A DNA stretch of 64,000 bases from Yamagishiella unicocca (GCA_003116995.1 BDSL01000055.1:186001-250000); one strand, 5' to 3'; shown: positions 46,901-56,051, counted from the stretch's first letter. The notes: generated by a model from the sequence alone, not told the origin. Numbers and translations: made by a program.

Positions 46901-48156
46901 AGCCCGCGCGTGCCCGGGCAGCGCTGTCGGCGCCGGAGGCGGACATCGTTGCCGCCGCCGGCGCCGAGGCCGGCGCCGAGGGGTTCAGTGTCGGTGTTGA
47001 CGTCGGTATTGGCGGGAGTGGCGATGGTGGCGGCGGCGGCGCCGGCCGCGCCAGCGGCGATGGCAGCACCGGCGGCGGTGGTGGCGGCGGCGCCAGTAGC
47101 AGCAGCATCAGCTCACGGTGGTGGCCCTGGTGGCTCTGGCGCCGACAGACAGGCCCCGAACTGCAACCGCAGCCACAACCGCAACCCGGCCTCGAGCACC
47201 AGCAGCGGGAGCGCCACTTCCCCCTCTCCACCCATCACACCCACCACCACCACCAGACGTCCTGGCACCCGCAGCCTCCGCTGGTGGCCGCCGAGGTGGG
47301 TCACCAGCGAACCACATCGACACCCATCCCCAGGGAATACCCGCCGGGCGCTCCGGCCCTTGGCGGCGGCGGCGGTGGGGGTGGCGAACGCGGTGGCCTC
47401 GCGAGTCACGTCAGTGATCCGCCGCCGTCACTGCTGCCGTCGCAGCGGCAACAACAGCCGCAACAACAGCAGCAGCTAACGGCTGCTGTGTTTGGGTCGT
47501 CACCGCCGCTCCCTGGGGCCGGGGCCGCGAGCGGTGGCGAGGCGGCCTCTCCCTCCCTGGCGCCGGGCTCTGTCTGCTCCCCCTGCCCCTCCCCCGGCCC
47601 CTCGCGGACCACCACTGCCGGCACAGCCACCAGCGCGCGCACCTTCAGCAGCGGCGCGGCCATGCCGCCGTACTACTACCCCTCCCCGCCGCCTTCGTCG
47701 TACCGGTACGGCAACCCGCCGCAGCCGCCGTGGGGCTCGCCCACGAGCCACACGGGTCGCGAGGCGCTGGCGGTCTTCTCGCCCCCCTCGTCGACTGCCA
47801 GCACGCTCACGCCCTGGGCGGGGGGCGCTGCCGGTGGGTCGCCCCCAGCCGCGTCCTCTCTCAAGGCAGGGAGCCCGCTAGGAAACAGCCAGGGCGGTGC
47901 TGCTTGTGCTCGGGGGTCGACGTCGCCCCCAGCGGAGTGGACCGCGCAAGGGCAGGGGCAGGCGCAGGGGCAAGGGCAGGCGCAGGGGCAGGGGAAGGCG
48001 GCGGCGGCGGAGGGTGCTGTCGCGCGGGGGGGCACTGCGCCGTGTCGGGGGCTTCCCCGGCTGGACGAGTCGGAGCAGGGTGAGGGCGCGCTGGGCAGCC
48101 GCAGTGGGAGGCAAGGGGTGGGGGACGCCGCGGCGGTGGGGGCTGAGAGCGTGTAG
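30652..48156 (+). CDS. Giant receptor-like kinase: CBM2/COBRA-like and CBM3-like ectodomain, TM, TKL-type kinase, long tail
   Basis: 24 exons close in phase over 17.5 kb (about 3,234 residues): 30652-32172, 32569-32718, 33113-33218, 33345-33559, 33884-34039, 34379-34614, 34931-34979, 35301-35442, 36035-36344, 36908-37144, 37573-37729, 38034-38850, 39248-39695, 40040-40760, 41182-41294, 41469-41976, 42292-42352, 42602-42678, 42890-42934, 43247-43264, 43443-43494, 43814-44088, 44452-44608, 45023-48156. Order: a hydrophobic signal-anchor (LVLLLALAVFARAAAA), EEAAAKT helical repeats, Gly/Ser tracts, two carbohydrate-binding-like modules, a helix near residues 1221-1246, a linker, the kinase (about 1740-2170) and a tail. 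All catalytic motifs are present. It should phosphorylate Ser/Thr in response to an extracellular ligand. ATG 30652 is the first in-frame ATG. The joint to the last exon is the least certain. Confidence 0.8.
31170..31285 (+). repeat. EEAAAKT-type heptad coding repeat in the kinase N-terminus
   Basis: The plus strand codes about five copies of EEAAAKT or EEAAAET (residues about 173-211). The sequence predicts one long charged helix before the Gly/Ser-rich linkers. Confidence 0.85.
32064..33559 (+). other. CBM2/COBRA-like module of the receptor kinase
   Basis: Spans the end of exon 1 through exon 4. Landmarks in order: ACAVMLRYG, IFVASWK, ITSWAMGWSFSAGERLLSS, then GNATLVAGGPQLSFSLVG and TSVFFNNMRC. 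Family 2 carbohydrate-binding modules (also found in COBRA proteins) show a paired-Cys sandwich with a W-x-x-x-W core, a Gly-rich S-x-S-F strand and a closing Asn-x-x-Cys, in this order. The match is by landmark only; long inserts separate the strands. Confidence 0.5.
33590..33712. repeat. G-rich minisatellite in kinase intron 4
   Basis: Five or more units of about 22 bp built on GTTGAGGAGTGGAGGGGG. The strand is able to form G-quadruplexes when transcribed. Confidence 0.8.
34051..34140 (+). repeat. Intronic repeat family A, double donor-side copy
   Basis: Two copies in a row: CGAGGGAACCCGTGTACGCG at 34051 and CGAGGGAAACCTGTGTACGC near 34094, the second followed by TCCGTTTGGGACAGACGTGC. Begins 11 nt after the donor of kinase intron 5. 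Confidence 0.75.
34285..34360. repeat. 14-bp tandem repeat in kinase intron 5
   Basis: Five copies of CGCACCCCTCAGAC directly before the acceptor region, giving a C-rich tract. Confidence 0.85.
34826..34880. repeat. CCTG tetranucleotide microsatellite
   Basis: A run of TGCC units in kinase intron 6, 50 nt before the acceptor. A related GGCT run is at 51532-51565. Confidence 0.9.
35243..35285 (-). repeat. Telomere-like CCCTAAAA motifs before an acceptor
   Basis: CTAAACCCCTAAGCCCCTAA then ACCCCTAAAACTCC, ending 16 nt before the acceptor of kinase intron 7. A similar string (AACCCTGAAAATGTAAACCC) precedes the acceptor of intron 4 at 33822-33850. Confidence 0.65.
35521..35550 (-). repeat. Intronic repeat family D, antisense fragment
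   Basis: CCTTCGCGGATTCTCTTGTA, the reverse of the family D core, in kinase intron 8. Confidence 0.6.
35978..36014 (-). repeat. Intronic repeat family C, acceptor-side antisense copy
   Basis: CTACATTTCCCCAGTCGCGT then TCTCTTATTGCACC, 20 nt before the acceptor of kinase intron 8. It pairs with the sense copies in the ZIP and S2P genes. Confidence 0.65.
36351..36423 (+). repeat. Intronic repeat family A, longest sense copy (73 bp)
   Basis: Starts 6 nt after the donor of kinase intron 9. The sequence from TTCGAGGGAGACCCGTGGAT to GCATGCTGGAGAACTGGG matches 44359-44431 in inverted orientation, with about six mismatches in 73 positions and no gap. Confidence 0.9.
36722..36795. repeat. Tandem repeat of about 24 bp in kinase intron 9
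   Basis: Three to four units of CCCCTGCTCCACCACCGCTG. Confidence 0.85.
37205..37252. repeat. TGATG microsatellite in kinase intron 10
   Basis: Run of GATGT and GATGTT units. Confidence 0.9.
37756..37792 (+). repeat. Intronic repeat family A, donor-side copy
   Basis: TAAGGAAAACCCATGTACGA then AGGAAACACCGTTTGGG, 26 nt after the donor of kinase intron 11. Confidence 0.75.
38417..38491 (+). other. Transmembrane segment of the receptor kinase
   Basis: Codes AAVAVGASVGSVCALTAVGL then FFWY, followed by the positive stop-transfer RHTHPRGSSRGGGR. It fits a type I single-pass topology, with the CBM-like modules outside and the kinase inside. Confidence 0.85.
39732..39780 (+). repeat. Intronic repeat family A, donor-side copy
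   Basis: CGAGGAAAACCCGTGTCCGA then GTAAAACACCGTTTGTGGCA and TGCGCCTGGAG, 36 nt after the donor of kinase intron 13. It keeps part of the distal end of the longest copy. Confidence 0.7.
40780..40823 (+). repeat. Intronic repeat family B, donor-side copy
   Basis: AAACCGGTGACACGAAAAAC then GACAAGATAGTGGGCGCATG, 20 nt after the donor of kinase intron 14. Reverse complement of the sequence at 13242-13291. Confidence 0.75.
44359..44431 (-). repeat. Intronic repeat family A, long antisense copy
   Basis: Inverted counterpart of 36351-36423, about 92 percent identical over 73 bp, ending 20 nt before the acceptor of kinase intron 22. A third, shorter sense copy lies in the next intron at 44682-44735. 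Confidence 0.9.
44682..44735 (+). repeat. Intronic repeat family A, sense copy
   Basis: TTCAAGGAAGACCCGTGTAT then GCCAGAAAAAACCGTTTAGA and ACCGACGTTTT, in kinase intron 23 after a GGT microsatellite. Confidence 0.8.
45023..48156 (+). other. Low-complexity C-terminal tail exon of the kinase (1,044 codons)
   Basis: One exon without introns. Pro-rich first part, then Gln runs, acidic patches, Gly/Ala/Ser stretches, an His run (HHTHHHH) and AQGQGQ repeats (47950-48000), ending TAG 48156. It joins the kinase exon in phase through a GTGAGG donor at 44609 and a CTGCAG acceptor at 45022. If that intron is retained, the kinase would stop near 44646 instead, so a short isoform, or a separate transcript starting at ATG 45025, is possible. 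Confidence 0.65.
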
Positions 48157-49991
48157 GCGGGCGAGGGGATGGTGGCAGGAGGGAGGGGGAGGGGGATGGC
48201 GGCTGCAGCAGCTGCTACGATCGCAGGTTGTTGCTGAGGTTGTTGGGGTTGAGCTGTTCGTTACCAGACCGCCGCACCAGCGCGGCCTGGTGTCCCAATG
48301 TGGGAGGTATGCGTGGCGGGGTGCCTGTGAAGCGCTGGCTTTGTCGTGGTCCTGTTGTCGGAAGGGAATTCCGGTTTTCGTTGCATGTTGGCCGCCCTGT
48401 TCCCCCGGACCCTGGGTTGCCAGCCAGCGAGGCTTGCACTCCTCTTTGTGACATGTGACGTGCACCGTGCAGTTGAATAGCTGAACGGAGGTTCCTAGGT
48501 TTGCGCGCGCGCCTAGGGAGGCGGCGGGTTTGGGTTGGTTGGGCGGGCGAATGCCATTGCGGCTTGCAGCACGCATGGACTCCACGCGCCGCCGCCATGC
48601 GTTGTGATGTTGGATGACTGCAAGTGTTTCCTGGGAGTGACCTTTTCACTGTCGGACAGCAACTGCTTTCAAGTTTTCCTGGTCCATCGTTGCTGAGACG
48701 CGGCGTGCGCCTCGCAATATATGGACCTATGGAGTCACAACATGTACACTGTAAATGGCTTTAGAGCAAGCAGTGTGAGTTTAGGCCAGCAGAGCCGCCG
48801 CACCGATTTGTTACGCAACGTCCGCGTTAACAACGTTGTACACACTAAAGCACTCGCAGCGCGGGAAAACGACGCGTACGCCAGAATAATAAAATAACAT
48901 ATCTGCGTTACGTACAGGTGTTCAGCAATTCTCTGCGTTACAGCTTGCGCGCACAGCTAAGCACACGGTACGGCAAGTACTGCCGCACAGCCAATAACGC
49001 GCACATCTACAAGTTATAGTCCTCATGCCATTACAATTTCGATCCGCATGTTTTTGGTTCAATTTGCTGGAGCTCACTGAGGACATTCTTAGCCTGGGCG
49101 TGTCTCTAGCCGGAGTTCAGCAGTTCAGTAATTCACACCGGTCATCTTCTTGAACTGTTTCAGCAATGTGCCAGCCGGAGCCATCTGTTTCATATGAAAT
49201 GGCATGTGATGATCCCGAGTGCTGCTGGTGAGGAACCATCCGCGGCAATTTGTTGCGCTGTTGCTGTCGCGTGCGGACCCACCTGCTCGCAAGGCCATGA
49301 AAGTGGCATCTATCTAGACACATCAATCAGAGGCAGCAATTGAGCTTTTTGTTGTGCATCTCGATGGTCTGTCATGGGCCTCAGTAGTGTCGCCGCAACC
49401 GACGCGCAACCACCACCCTCCTAACCTGGACGCCGTCTGTTCATGCTTAAGCTCGCCGGAACTGCCAGGTCGACATTTCATGCTCAATCCTGAACGTCTT
49501 CTTGCCATACATACAGGATTTGTCTCGGCGAAGGCGGAGTGTTATCGCGACCGTGCATGTGTCCACGCAGCGTCCACCCCACTTGCTTGGCCCGATGGCA
49601 GCTACAGCAAGCAGGTCGCCAGGTGAGAGGCTTTGCGCGTGGGTCGCCGCCACGCAGTTCGTTTCGCCTCAGCCGCATGCGGAAGCCCGTTAGCGCCCCC
49701 TGCTGTACGCGCACAGCGGGATGCAAGCCCAGCTCGCACAACTGTAATTATTTACTTTGCACATAAAATCCCACCATTTCACTCAGGTATGTTGTGTCGT
49801 TAATATAGCTGGCACGGTGGTTACTGGCATCGCACAGCCGCCTGTCCATCTTCCCATATGTAACGCCGCGCCACGCACTGCCCACACGCGCATCTTTACA
49901 GGAGGAACGGAGTTGTCGCTTCTGCAACGCCAGCCTCCCCGACTGGAAAGCCCAGCTCGCACCCGCCCCCCCGACACCGGTAGAACCGGTT
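48157..49991. other. Kinase 3' UTR and intergenic region
   Basis: 3' UTR to about 48770, then about 1.1 kb with lower GC and no recognised gene. A possible acceptor at 49901 and an open frame with CRFCNASLPDWK just upstream of ATG 49992 may belong to the next gene. Confidence 0.5.
48750..48754 (+). terminator. TGTAA polyadenylation signal of the kinase gene
   Basis: About 595 nt after the kinase stop codon, in AT-richer DNA. Confidence 0.6.
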
Positions 49992-50661
49992 ATGGTCGTC
50001 AGTCTCGGAGGGAAGGCCGTCAAGATGCGGGTAAAGCCCGGGCCTGAGGGCATGGCGCAGTTCCGCCAGCAAGTTCGGGAGCTCTTCAACATCCCTGCGG
50101 ATGTGGAATTCGAGTGCTCCTTTAAATGCAAGGCGCCATCTGGTGAGACCCAGAAGCTCGGGGCTCTGCTAAGAGGTACCAGTACACCCACTGGGCGGCC
50201 TGACCGGGGTCCTATTCCCCCGAGTTCACCCAGCCGGCCCAGCTGGGTCATGCGCCATGGATGTGGGTTGAGCTTTCCATATATGGGTTCCCCCAATCCC
50301 TTCCAATTTGTCCATCTTCTCACCCTCCCCTTTCCCCCCTTTCCTCCCTCCTCCCCTGCCTCGACCGCCAGGCGACACCATCCAGCTGGACGGGCTGGCG
50401 TCGTACGAGGCCGCAACTCACTGCGCCTCGCTCATGGCCGCACAGCGTGCCGCGGCCGCCACCCGTCGCGCTGCGTCGGCACCGCCGCACCACCACCACC
50501 GGAGCGCGCCGCAGCAGCACGAGGGGAGCGCTCTAGAGGTGTCGCTGCAACAACAGCAACACCACCACCAACAACAACAACAACATAACCACCATCACGC
50601 AAGCGCCCACCCTCTCGGTCATCCCCATGCCCACCAGCTCCAGCACCAGATCACGGTCTAG
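49992..50661 (+). CDS. Small protein with PB1/ubiquitin-like fold and His/Gln-rich tail
   Basis: Exons 49992-50142 and 50372-50661 join in phase (146 residues). The first about 75 residues look like one beta-grasp domain: VVSLGGKAVKMRVKPGPEG (basic first strands), FRQQVRELFNIPADVEFECS (helix and strand), KCKAPSGDTIQLDGLASYEA (the position of the acidic motif in PB1 domains, here weak) and THCASLMAAQR (final helix). PB1 domains mediate pairing with other PB1 proteins. The tail is Ala, Gln and His rich with no fold. The frame stays open upstream of ATG 49992 with a CxxC pair (CRFCNASLP), so the real start could be further 5', adding a zinc-binding half-site. Start and family are both moderately uncertain. 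Confidence 0.55.
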
Positions 50662-52156
50662 CGGAGCCGACGAAGGGCTGCGAAGGCGGCCGTTGGCCCC
50701 TTGCGCAATGACAAGTATCGGAGTCCTTACTTACCAGCAGGTGTTTAGACGCTTTGACCTCGAGTGTTTCGTTGACTTTGACCGCTCGCCTGGTTCAGCC
50801 GGGACTGGCGCAGCTGGGCAGCTGCTGCCGCCATGGAACGCACAAGGAGGGTCTCGGGGCTCCGTGGCAGCACCTCCATGAGTGCTGCGCGGCGGCACCC
50901 AATGTATGGATTGCTCGTAATGACCTGTCCTCGCTTGCCGCCCCCACTCCCCGGCCGCCAGTCCCCCTGGAACTGGGTGCCGCAGCGGCCGGGTTTGCTG
51001 CGGTCTGCGAGGCTGGGCCCACTATAGTAATCACATCCGGAAAATGAGCGCGTGGCTTAGAAGCGGGGCGGCGCCAGATCGATCCGCTCGGCGCTGAACG
51101 ATTTTCCTTATTTTGAAGGGGTGCTGAGAGCGCACCCCGCCAGGGACTTGGTGCATGGCGGTTGGTTGGGTCACGCATGGCGGATGGTTGGATTAACCGG
51201 GCAATTAATTCATGTCTCACATTATTTTGGCGCTGTGCAGCCTGCAACCTCCTCTTTATCTTGACCCGCCCTATCCGGGACGCGTCGGTTGCTTGCTGAA
51301 GCGGCCGTAGGGGCTGCCGTGGTCTGCCGTTTGGGGGTGGCCGCGGACCCGGACAGCCCTCGTACCGATGTGCCATTACACCTTCCTATGTATCAGAGTG
51401 TATACTGGGCTTGGATGCAAGCACGCACCTCCATGCATTCATTCGGGGTCTTGGCTTGCATTTTTTGGCGGCGAGCGTGCATGCGCCTGTCTGTTGCGAG
51501 TGTCACGCCGCCAGGGCACGCGCCAGTGATGAGCTGGCTGGCTGGCTGGCTGGCTGGCTGGTTGGATGGGCGATGACGATGACGATGGGCCCAGATGTGC
51601 CTGCCCGCGCGCACTATTGCTAGCTCGCCGGCACCCACCATCACCATCATCCGCCCACCCCTAACTGGCCGCACCTAGACACAGCGCCCTGCCTGCTCGC
51701 TCGCGTAAGAGCTGTTGTGTGTCGGTGTGCGGACCCGGTGGAGCTCCGGGACTGCTGGTGGTGCCGGCTGGCCCGCCCGCCTACTGCTGCTGCGTGTGAC
51801 TGTTGGTGTCGATGAGTGCCGTCGCGCGTCATGTCAGTCAATCGATCAAGACGTGCATTGCCGAGCTATTATTGAGCTCCAGGAGCGCTGGGGCCACTGA
51901 ATGTCGTACGGGGGAGGCGACGGCTGTTTGTCGGTCGTGCCAAATGACGGCATTCCGGGATGTTCGCTGTCGCATATTACATTCGAACCTAATCGGACCC
52001 GTGCTGCCCCTGAGCGGTGGCGCATTGAACGTTCTTATGACGTGCTAGTGACGTGATGTGTTGCGACAGTTTTGTGTGCAAGCGGATTGCGAGCAGACTG
52101 GCTGAGAGCCTGGACCATATATAAACATGCATACATACAGCTGCTATCAGCTAAAC

Positions 52157-52161
52157 TGTAA
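52157..52161 (+). terminator. TGTAA signal, plus strand
   Basis: The only clear plus-strand TGTAA found after the PB1-like gene, 1.5 kb beyond its stop, so assignment is weak. It faces the minus-strand cluster at 52342-52411. Confidence 0.35.
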
Positions 52162-52341
52162 CAAAAATCGGACACGCTTCGGCCCGGCCACTCAGTAGTG
52201 TGTGCGTCGACACCGCCGCTTACGCACCCCCGTCGTACACCAGCAGCTAAACCCGCCTTGTCCTGTCGTACCGCACATACTGCAGAGGCGTCCATTTCCA
52301 GCACACCACCGCTGGCGGGAACGTACAGGCGGCAACTAAGT

Positions 52342-52411
52342 TTACACAATACCACTTCACCCCGCCGCGTCACAGCGGGCCCTGAACCCGGACCCGCAGT
52401 TACACATTACA
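52342..52411 (-). terminator. Cluster of minus-strand TGTAA signals
   Basis: TTACA at 52342, 52400 and 52407 on the plus strand, 470-540 nt after the stop of the minus-strand gene at 52883. Confidence 0.55.
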
Positions 52412-52882
52412 ACAGGACAACGTACGCTTGAAACTGTATGTGGTGACAATATGCACCAAGAATGTCCTTGCGGCCCAACTTGCGTAGGGTGTGTCGTTCA
52501 GCTCATGACAGGGCGCTAGGCTGGGGAGGTGAGCCTACGCTATAGGTCCCGACATGTCCGGCACCTACCTTGGAACCTCTAAAAATCCCCCCGAGGCACC
52601 CTGCCTCGCTTATTGAAGTAGATATCAACATGCGCCCTCTGCCGCCCGCCCTAGGGACGGAACATGCAGGGCCGCCAGCAGCAGGTAGGGACGCGTGTCC
52701 TTCCAATGGCATAGCTGACTACTTCCCTTGCCCACATCCCACGTTTCACACATGCTTTCACGCCACTGGCATTGCAGCGGTGAAACGCCCTACAGAGCCA
52801 AATAGGCCAAATATCAGGTAAACGCGCTACGGATGGCTCCGCAAATACCATCCTGCCGCACTCCCTGTCTGCTGTGAGGCGC

Positions 52883-54136
52883 CTACTCGTCCTCAACGAT
52901 CTCCCGGGCGTCGCCGAGAGCGGGCCCGCGCTCGTGCTCATGGTGCTTCTGGACCTCGGAGCGGGGTGGGAAGCAGATCTTGCAGCGCTGGATGCCGTGC
53001 TCGCACATGGTGCCGGTGGCGGCCTTCTCTGCGTGCTTGATCAGCTGCGCACATGACAGGCAGCAGGGCGAGGAAGCGCGAAGAAGGTTAGAAGCACGGA
53101 CGGTGAGGCACCCCCGCAAGCAGCAATCCCTAAAGGCAGGACATGGGTCACCCAAAGCAAGGAATGGAGGTCGGTGCGAGCAGCGGACCTTGGGTCAGGC
53201 AGTTGAGCACTTTCAGTCCTGTCAGTGTTAGCGTCCCCGCAGCATTCCCTCTTCGCCAAAAGTTCCCCTTTTCGACAAAGAATTGCGTACCTCGCGCTGC
53301 TCCTTGATCGCGCGCTTGCTGTGCTTGGCCTCGGGATCCAAGCCGACGTTCAAAGCACGTTCGGCCTTGAACACCCGGGCCTCGTCGTGATGCCTCTGTA
53401 ACGGACAAAAGGGCAGTAGGGTGAGGATTACTCCCAAATATTAGGCGTTGTAAACGTGTGTAGGATGCGTCGTGAGCGCCCCTGACGGTTAGGGGCTGTT
53501 AGAGACATGCGCGTTTGCGAAGGCGGTGCGAACGAGCGATGTCTGCAGGGACCCACAAACATCCCCAAACTGAGGTGGAAACGTGTGGAAGCTTTGACCC
53601 GGAACGTAGGCCAGAAGCCGTGGTTGTCCCAAGTGCGGTGCGTCGGATGATCCCACCTGTTCCTTGGCTTCCTTTTGCTGTTGCTGCTGCGCCTTGAGGG
53701 CCTCGTGGACAGCAGCAATCTGCTTTTTGGTCTCAGCAAGCCTGTCTGCGGGCATGGACACGACGCGGTACAGTAGGTACTCGTAGCTTGCCGACAATAC
53801 AGTATGCCGAAACCCTTGCGGGACCAACGCCGACACGACAACAGCGAGGCGGAACCGTAGTGCGTATCTCACCCTTTTGGGGAGCCTTGTGTGGCTCATG
53901 ATTGTGTAGCTGCTCCAGCATTCTTCTCCGGGTCGTCGGTACGCAGTCTGTTTAAGAAAATACTTTCCACGCAGCTGAACCAAGTGATTGAATGTGCGAT
54001 TTGTTCCGAAATCATCCAAAGTACCTATGTATGCATTGTCCTGCAGATTCACCTTATATCGGGCCAAAAAGCCACCAACCGCTTCCTTCGGAGCATGCCG
54101 ACGTGGACGCAATCGGAAAAGCACACAAGCGGACAT
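52883..54136 (-). CDS. Unrecognised 180-residue protein with coiled coil and Cys/His motif
   Basis: Five short exons close in phase: 54136-54025, 53947-53873, 53745-53657, 53395-53291, 53044-52883. I do not recognise the family. It starts MSACVLFRLRPRRHAPKEAV; continues VGGFLARYKVNLQDNAYI and TTRRRMLEQLHNHEPHKAP; then a charged helix with a Gln run (AETKKQIAAVHEALKAQQQQ) and DEARVFKAERALNVGLDPEA; and ends with a compact GTMCEHGIQRCKICFPPRSE. That Cys-x3-Gly-x-x-x-Cys-x-x-Cys arrangement could bind metal but is too short to be sure. The longer open frame that reads through introns 1 and 2 is not real, because the coil frame needs both introns removed. The gene is divergent from the SnoaL-like gene, with 90 bp between start codons. 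Confidence 0.75.
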
Positions 54137-54226
54137 GGACAGCTAGGGCTGAATCCTAGTGGTATAGTATCAAGTACGCTTCAACAAACGGCGCTTTTTG
54201 CTTGGAGCTTGCGACGTTGCACGCAA
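54137..54226. promoter_or_regulatory. 90-bp divergent promoter and 5' UTR region
   Basis: Everything between ATG 54136 (-) and ATG 54227 (+). If both starts are right, the transcripts of the two genes overlap or their promoters lie inside each other's 5' parts. The string GGTATAGTATC near the middle is the only AT-rich element. Confidence 0.6.
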
Positions 54227-56051
54227 ATGAAGTCGTCGGTAGCCCTTCGCGCAAGAAGGCCAGCAGCGAGCGCATTTGCTTCGGGACTTGTGACAAGGCC
54301 AATATGTCGCCGCGCGCGATTTAGGGTTGTTGCTTTTAAGGAGCAAGACGATATCAAGGTTCGACCCGCGTGCGAGGTCTCGGAGGCGAAAGGAACCCTC
54401 TTGGAAAAGGGGTTGGGGGGGCAGCCTAACAGTTGTGGGGATTTTATTCCAAGGATACCGATTTGCAGTTATAGGCGGGAGCTAGACGGTGCTCGTGCGC
54501 AGCGCGACCGACAGCCATTGGGACAGCTGGTTCCGGTGCGCGGTTGCGGCCGACTGGTCGACCAGCGCGTAACCTGTAGCCTGTAACGACCATTAGACGC
54601 CAATGAAATCATCCCACATTGGCGTCCTTTTCTGCGCGCCCCCTCTTCCGTATTGCTAAAACCTCCTCCAGCTGTTAGCAACAACCACCATTGCCCCCCA
54701 ACACCCTCCCCAACTCGCCATTCCGCCTACCCGCCACCGCCCCTCCAGGACTGGCGAGTGAAGCAAATGGTTGACACGTGCCACGTCTATTACTCGAGTG
54801 TGTGGAGCCGGGGTGACCTGGCGGCCGCTGATGCGTTGCTGGACCCCCAGTTTGTGCACCGGGACCTGTGCAGTGTGGCGGGCTGGGGCAGCCAGCAGGG
54901 GTCAGGGTCGGGGGCGGCGACTCCCGTGCCGGCGACTTGCATGGTGGTTGGGCCGCGGGCATTCAAGTCCCTGGTGGCGGACGTGAGGCGGCAGTACCCG
55001 GACTTCTATGTGGAGGTTAGTTAGTTGCTGGAGAGGGAAAGCAGACACAGAGTCCGGAGGTGGTGCAACTGCAGGCAATTGGAGGGGTGCAGGGGAAGAC
55101 ATTCGGAGAAGGCTTTACTCGAGCCACATGAAGTCGTGCTCGTTGCGGTTGCCTCGTTCGGCGATTTGATCCTGGGTGTAGGAGTTAGTTGGAGCGGGCG
55201 GGCGCGCTTGCCAACTGTCTAGGGGACCAGCAGTTGGCAATCATGGGTACGTCATTGACATCCAGACACCGTTTTCCTCTAGGTCGCTTACCACGCCCCG
55301 AAACCACCCCGCATCGCGCGGGCGCAGCTACACCTGCTCGTCTCTCTCCATCCCGGACGCTGCTCCCCCCCCTTGCCTCCCACGGGTTTCCGACGAATCC
55401 TTCCACCCGTTTCCTACGTCGTGTAACCGGGTCTTCTCGCCCCCCACGCACACGGGTTTTCCTTGCCCCATCCCCGCCAGGTCGAAGAGGTGGCTGTGAG
55501 CGACACCCACCGGATATTCGTGAGCTGGGTTAGCCACGGCACACAGATGGACACCACGACGACCTCCTCCTCGCGCCCTGAGCCGCTTCGGCATGCACCG
55601 CTGCCCCCTCCCTCCCTCTCCCCCTCCCCGCCCGCCGTCGCCACCTCCGCACCCTCCTACCACAACAGCCTGGTTCGCGGGGTCGACGTCATCACCTTCA
55701 ACCACGACCGAAGTCGCATGCTCGAGGTGGGTCTGCTCTAAGGGTTGCCGGATGGTGACCGGGTGGTGGCGCATGACATGTTGCCGTACGAATTCAAGAG
55801 ACACTAAAACCGCACTACCCCCCCAACCCCTGGGGCTCCCCTCGCGCCCGCATCGAGCCCAGGTGAACGCATTCCGGCAGCTAAGCTACGACGAGCGGGC
55901 TGACGTGGAGCGCCGCCTGGCGCCAAATCCGCTGGAGATCAGGCTGGCCCGCCTGCACTGGGAGCCCGAGCACCCGCCGCCGCCGCAACAGCAGCAACCC
56001 CCGCCGCCGCCACCGCGGCACCCTAGGGCTGGAGCCGGGCCCCGGCACTGA
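54227..56051 (+). CDS. Plastid-targeted SnoaL/NTF2-like protein
   Basis: Four exons close in phase: 54227-54358, 54749-55015, 55481-55726, 55863-56051 (277 residues). Exon 1 is transit-like: MKSSVALRARRPAASAFA then RPICRRARFRVVAF. The body has the alpha+beta SnoaL pattern: VKQMVDTCHVYYSSVWSRGD then ADALLDPQFVHRD (first helix and cone entrance), FKSLVADVRRQYPDFYVEVE and SDTHRIFVSWVSHGTQ (central strands), and VDVITFNHDRSRMLEV (final strand), then helix AFRQLSYDERADVERRL and a Pro/Gln/Arg tail. A Ser/Pro-rich loop is inserted between the last strands. SnoaL-like folds include cyclases, isomerases and many non-enzymes, so no reaction is assigned. The donor of exon 1 (AAG/GTTCGA) is non-canonical beyond GT. 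A TGTAA lies at 56579. Confidence 0.8.
55380..55470 (-). repeat. Intronic repeat family A-related, acceptor-side antisense copy
   Basis: CACGGGTTTCCGACGAATCC, then TTTCCTACGTCGTGTAACCG and ACACGGGTTTTCCTTGCCCC, ending about 10 nt before the acceptor of SnoaL-gene intron 2. The middle part is shared with 43730-43790 before the acceptor of kinase intron 21. Confidence 0.65.

Larger units (their letters stand above)
50662..52882. other. Convergent 3' region, no gene recognised
   Basis: Holds the 3' UTRs of the PB1-like gene and of the minus-strand gene at 52883. A GGCT microsatellite lies at 51532-51565. No supported coding region. Confidence 0.5.

Noticed and set aside
48230..50420. Several 140 to 220-codon minus-strand frames
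   Set aside because: They are antisense to the kinase 3' end or the PB1-like gene and have no supporting splice sites or domains.
53489..53872. Uninterrupted 215-codon minus-strand frame reading through two introns of the 52883-54136 gene
   Set aside because: The coil frame and the phase of the later exons require removal of the introns; the read-through segment has no helix pattern.
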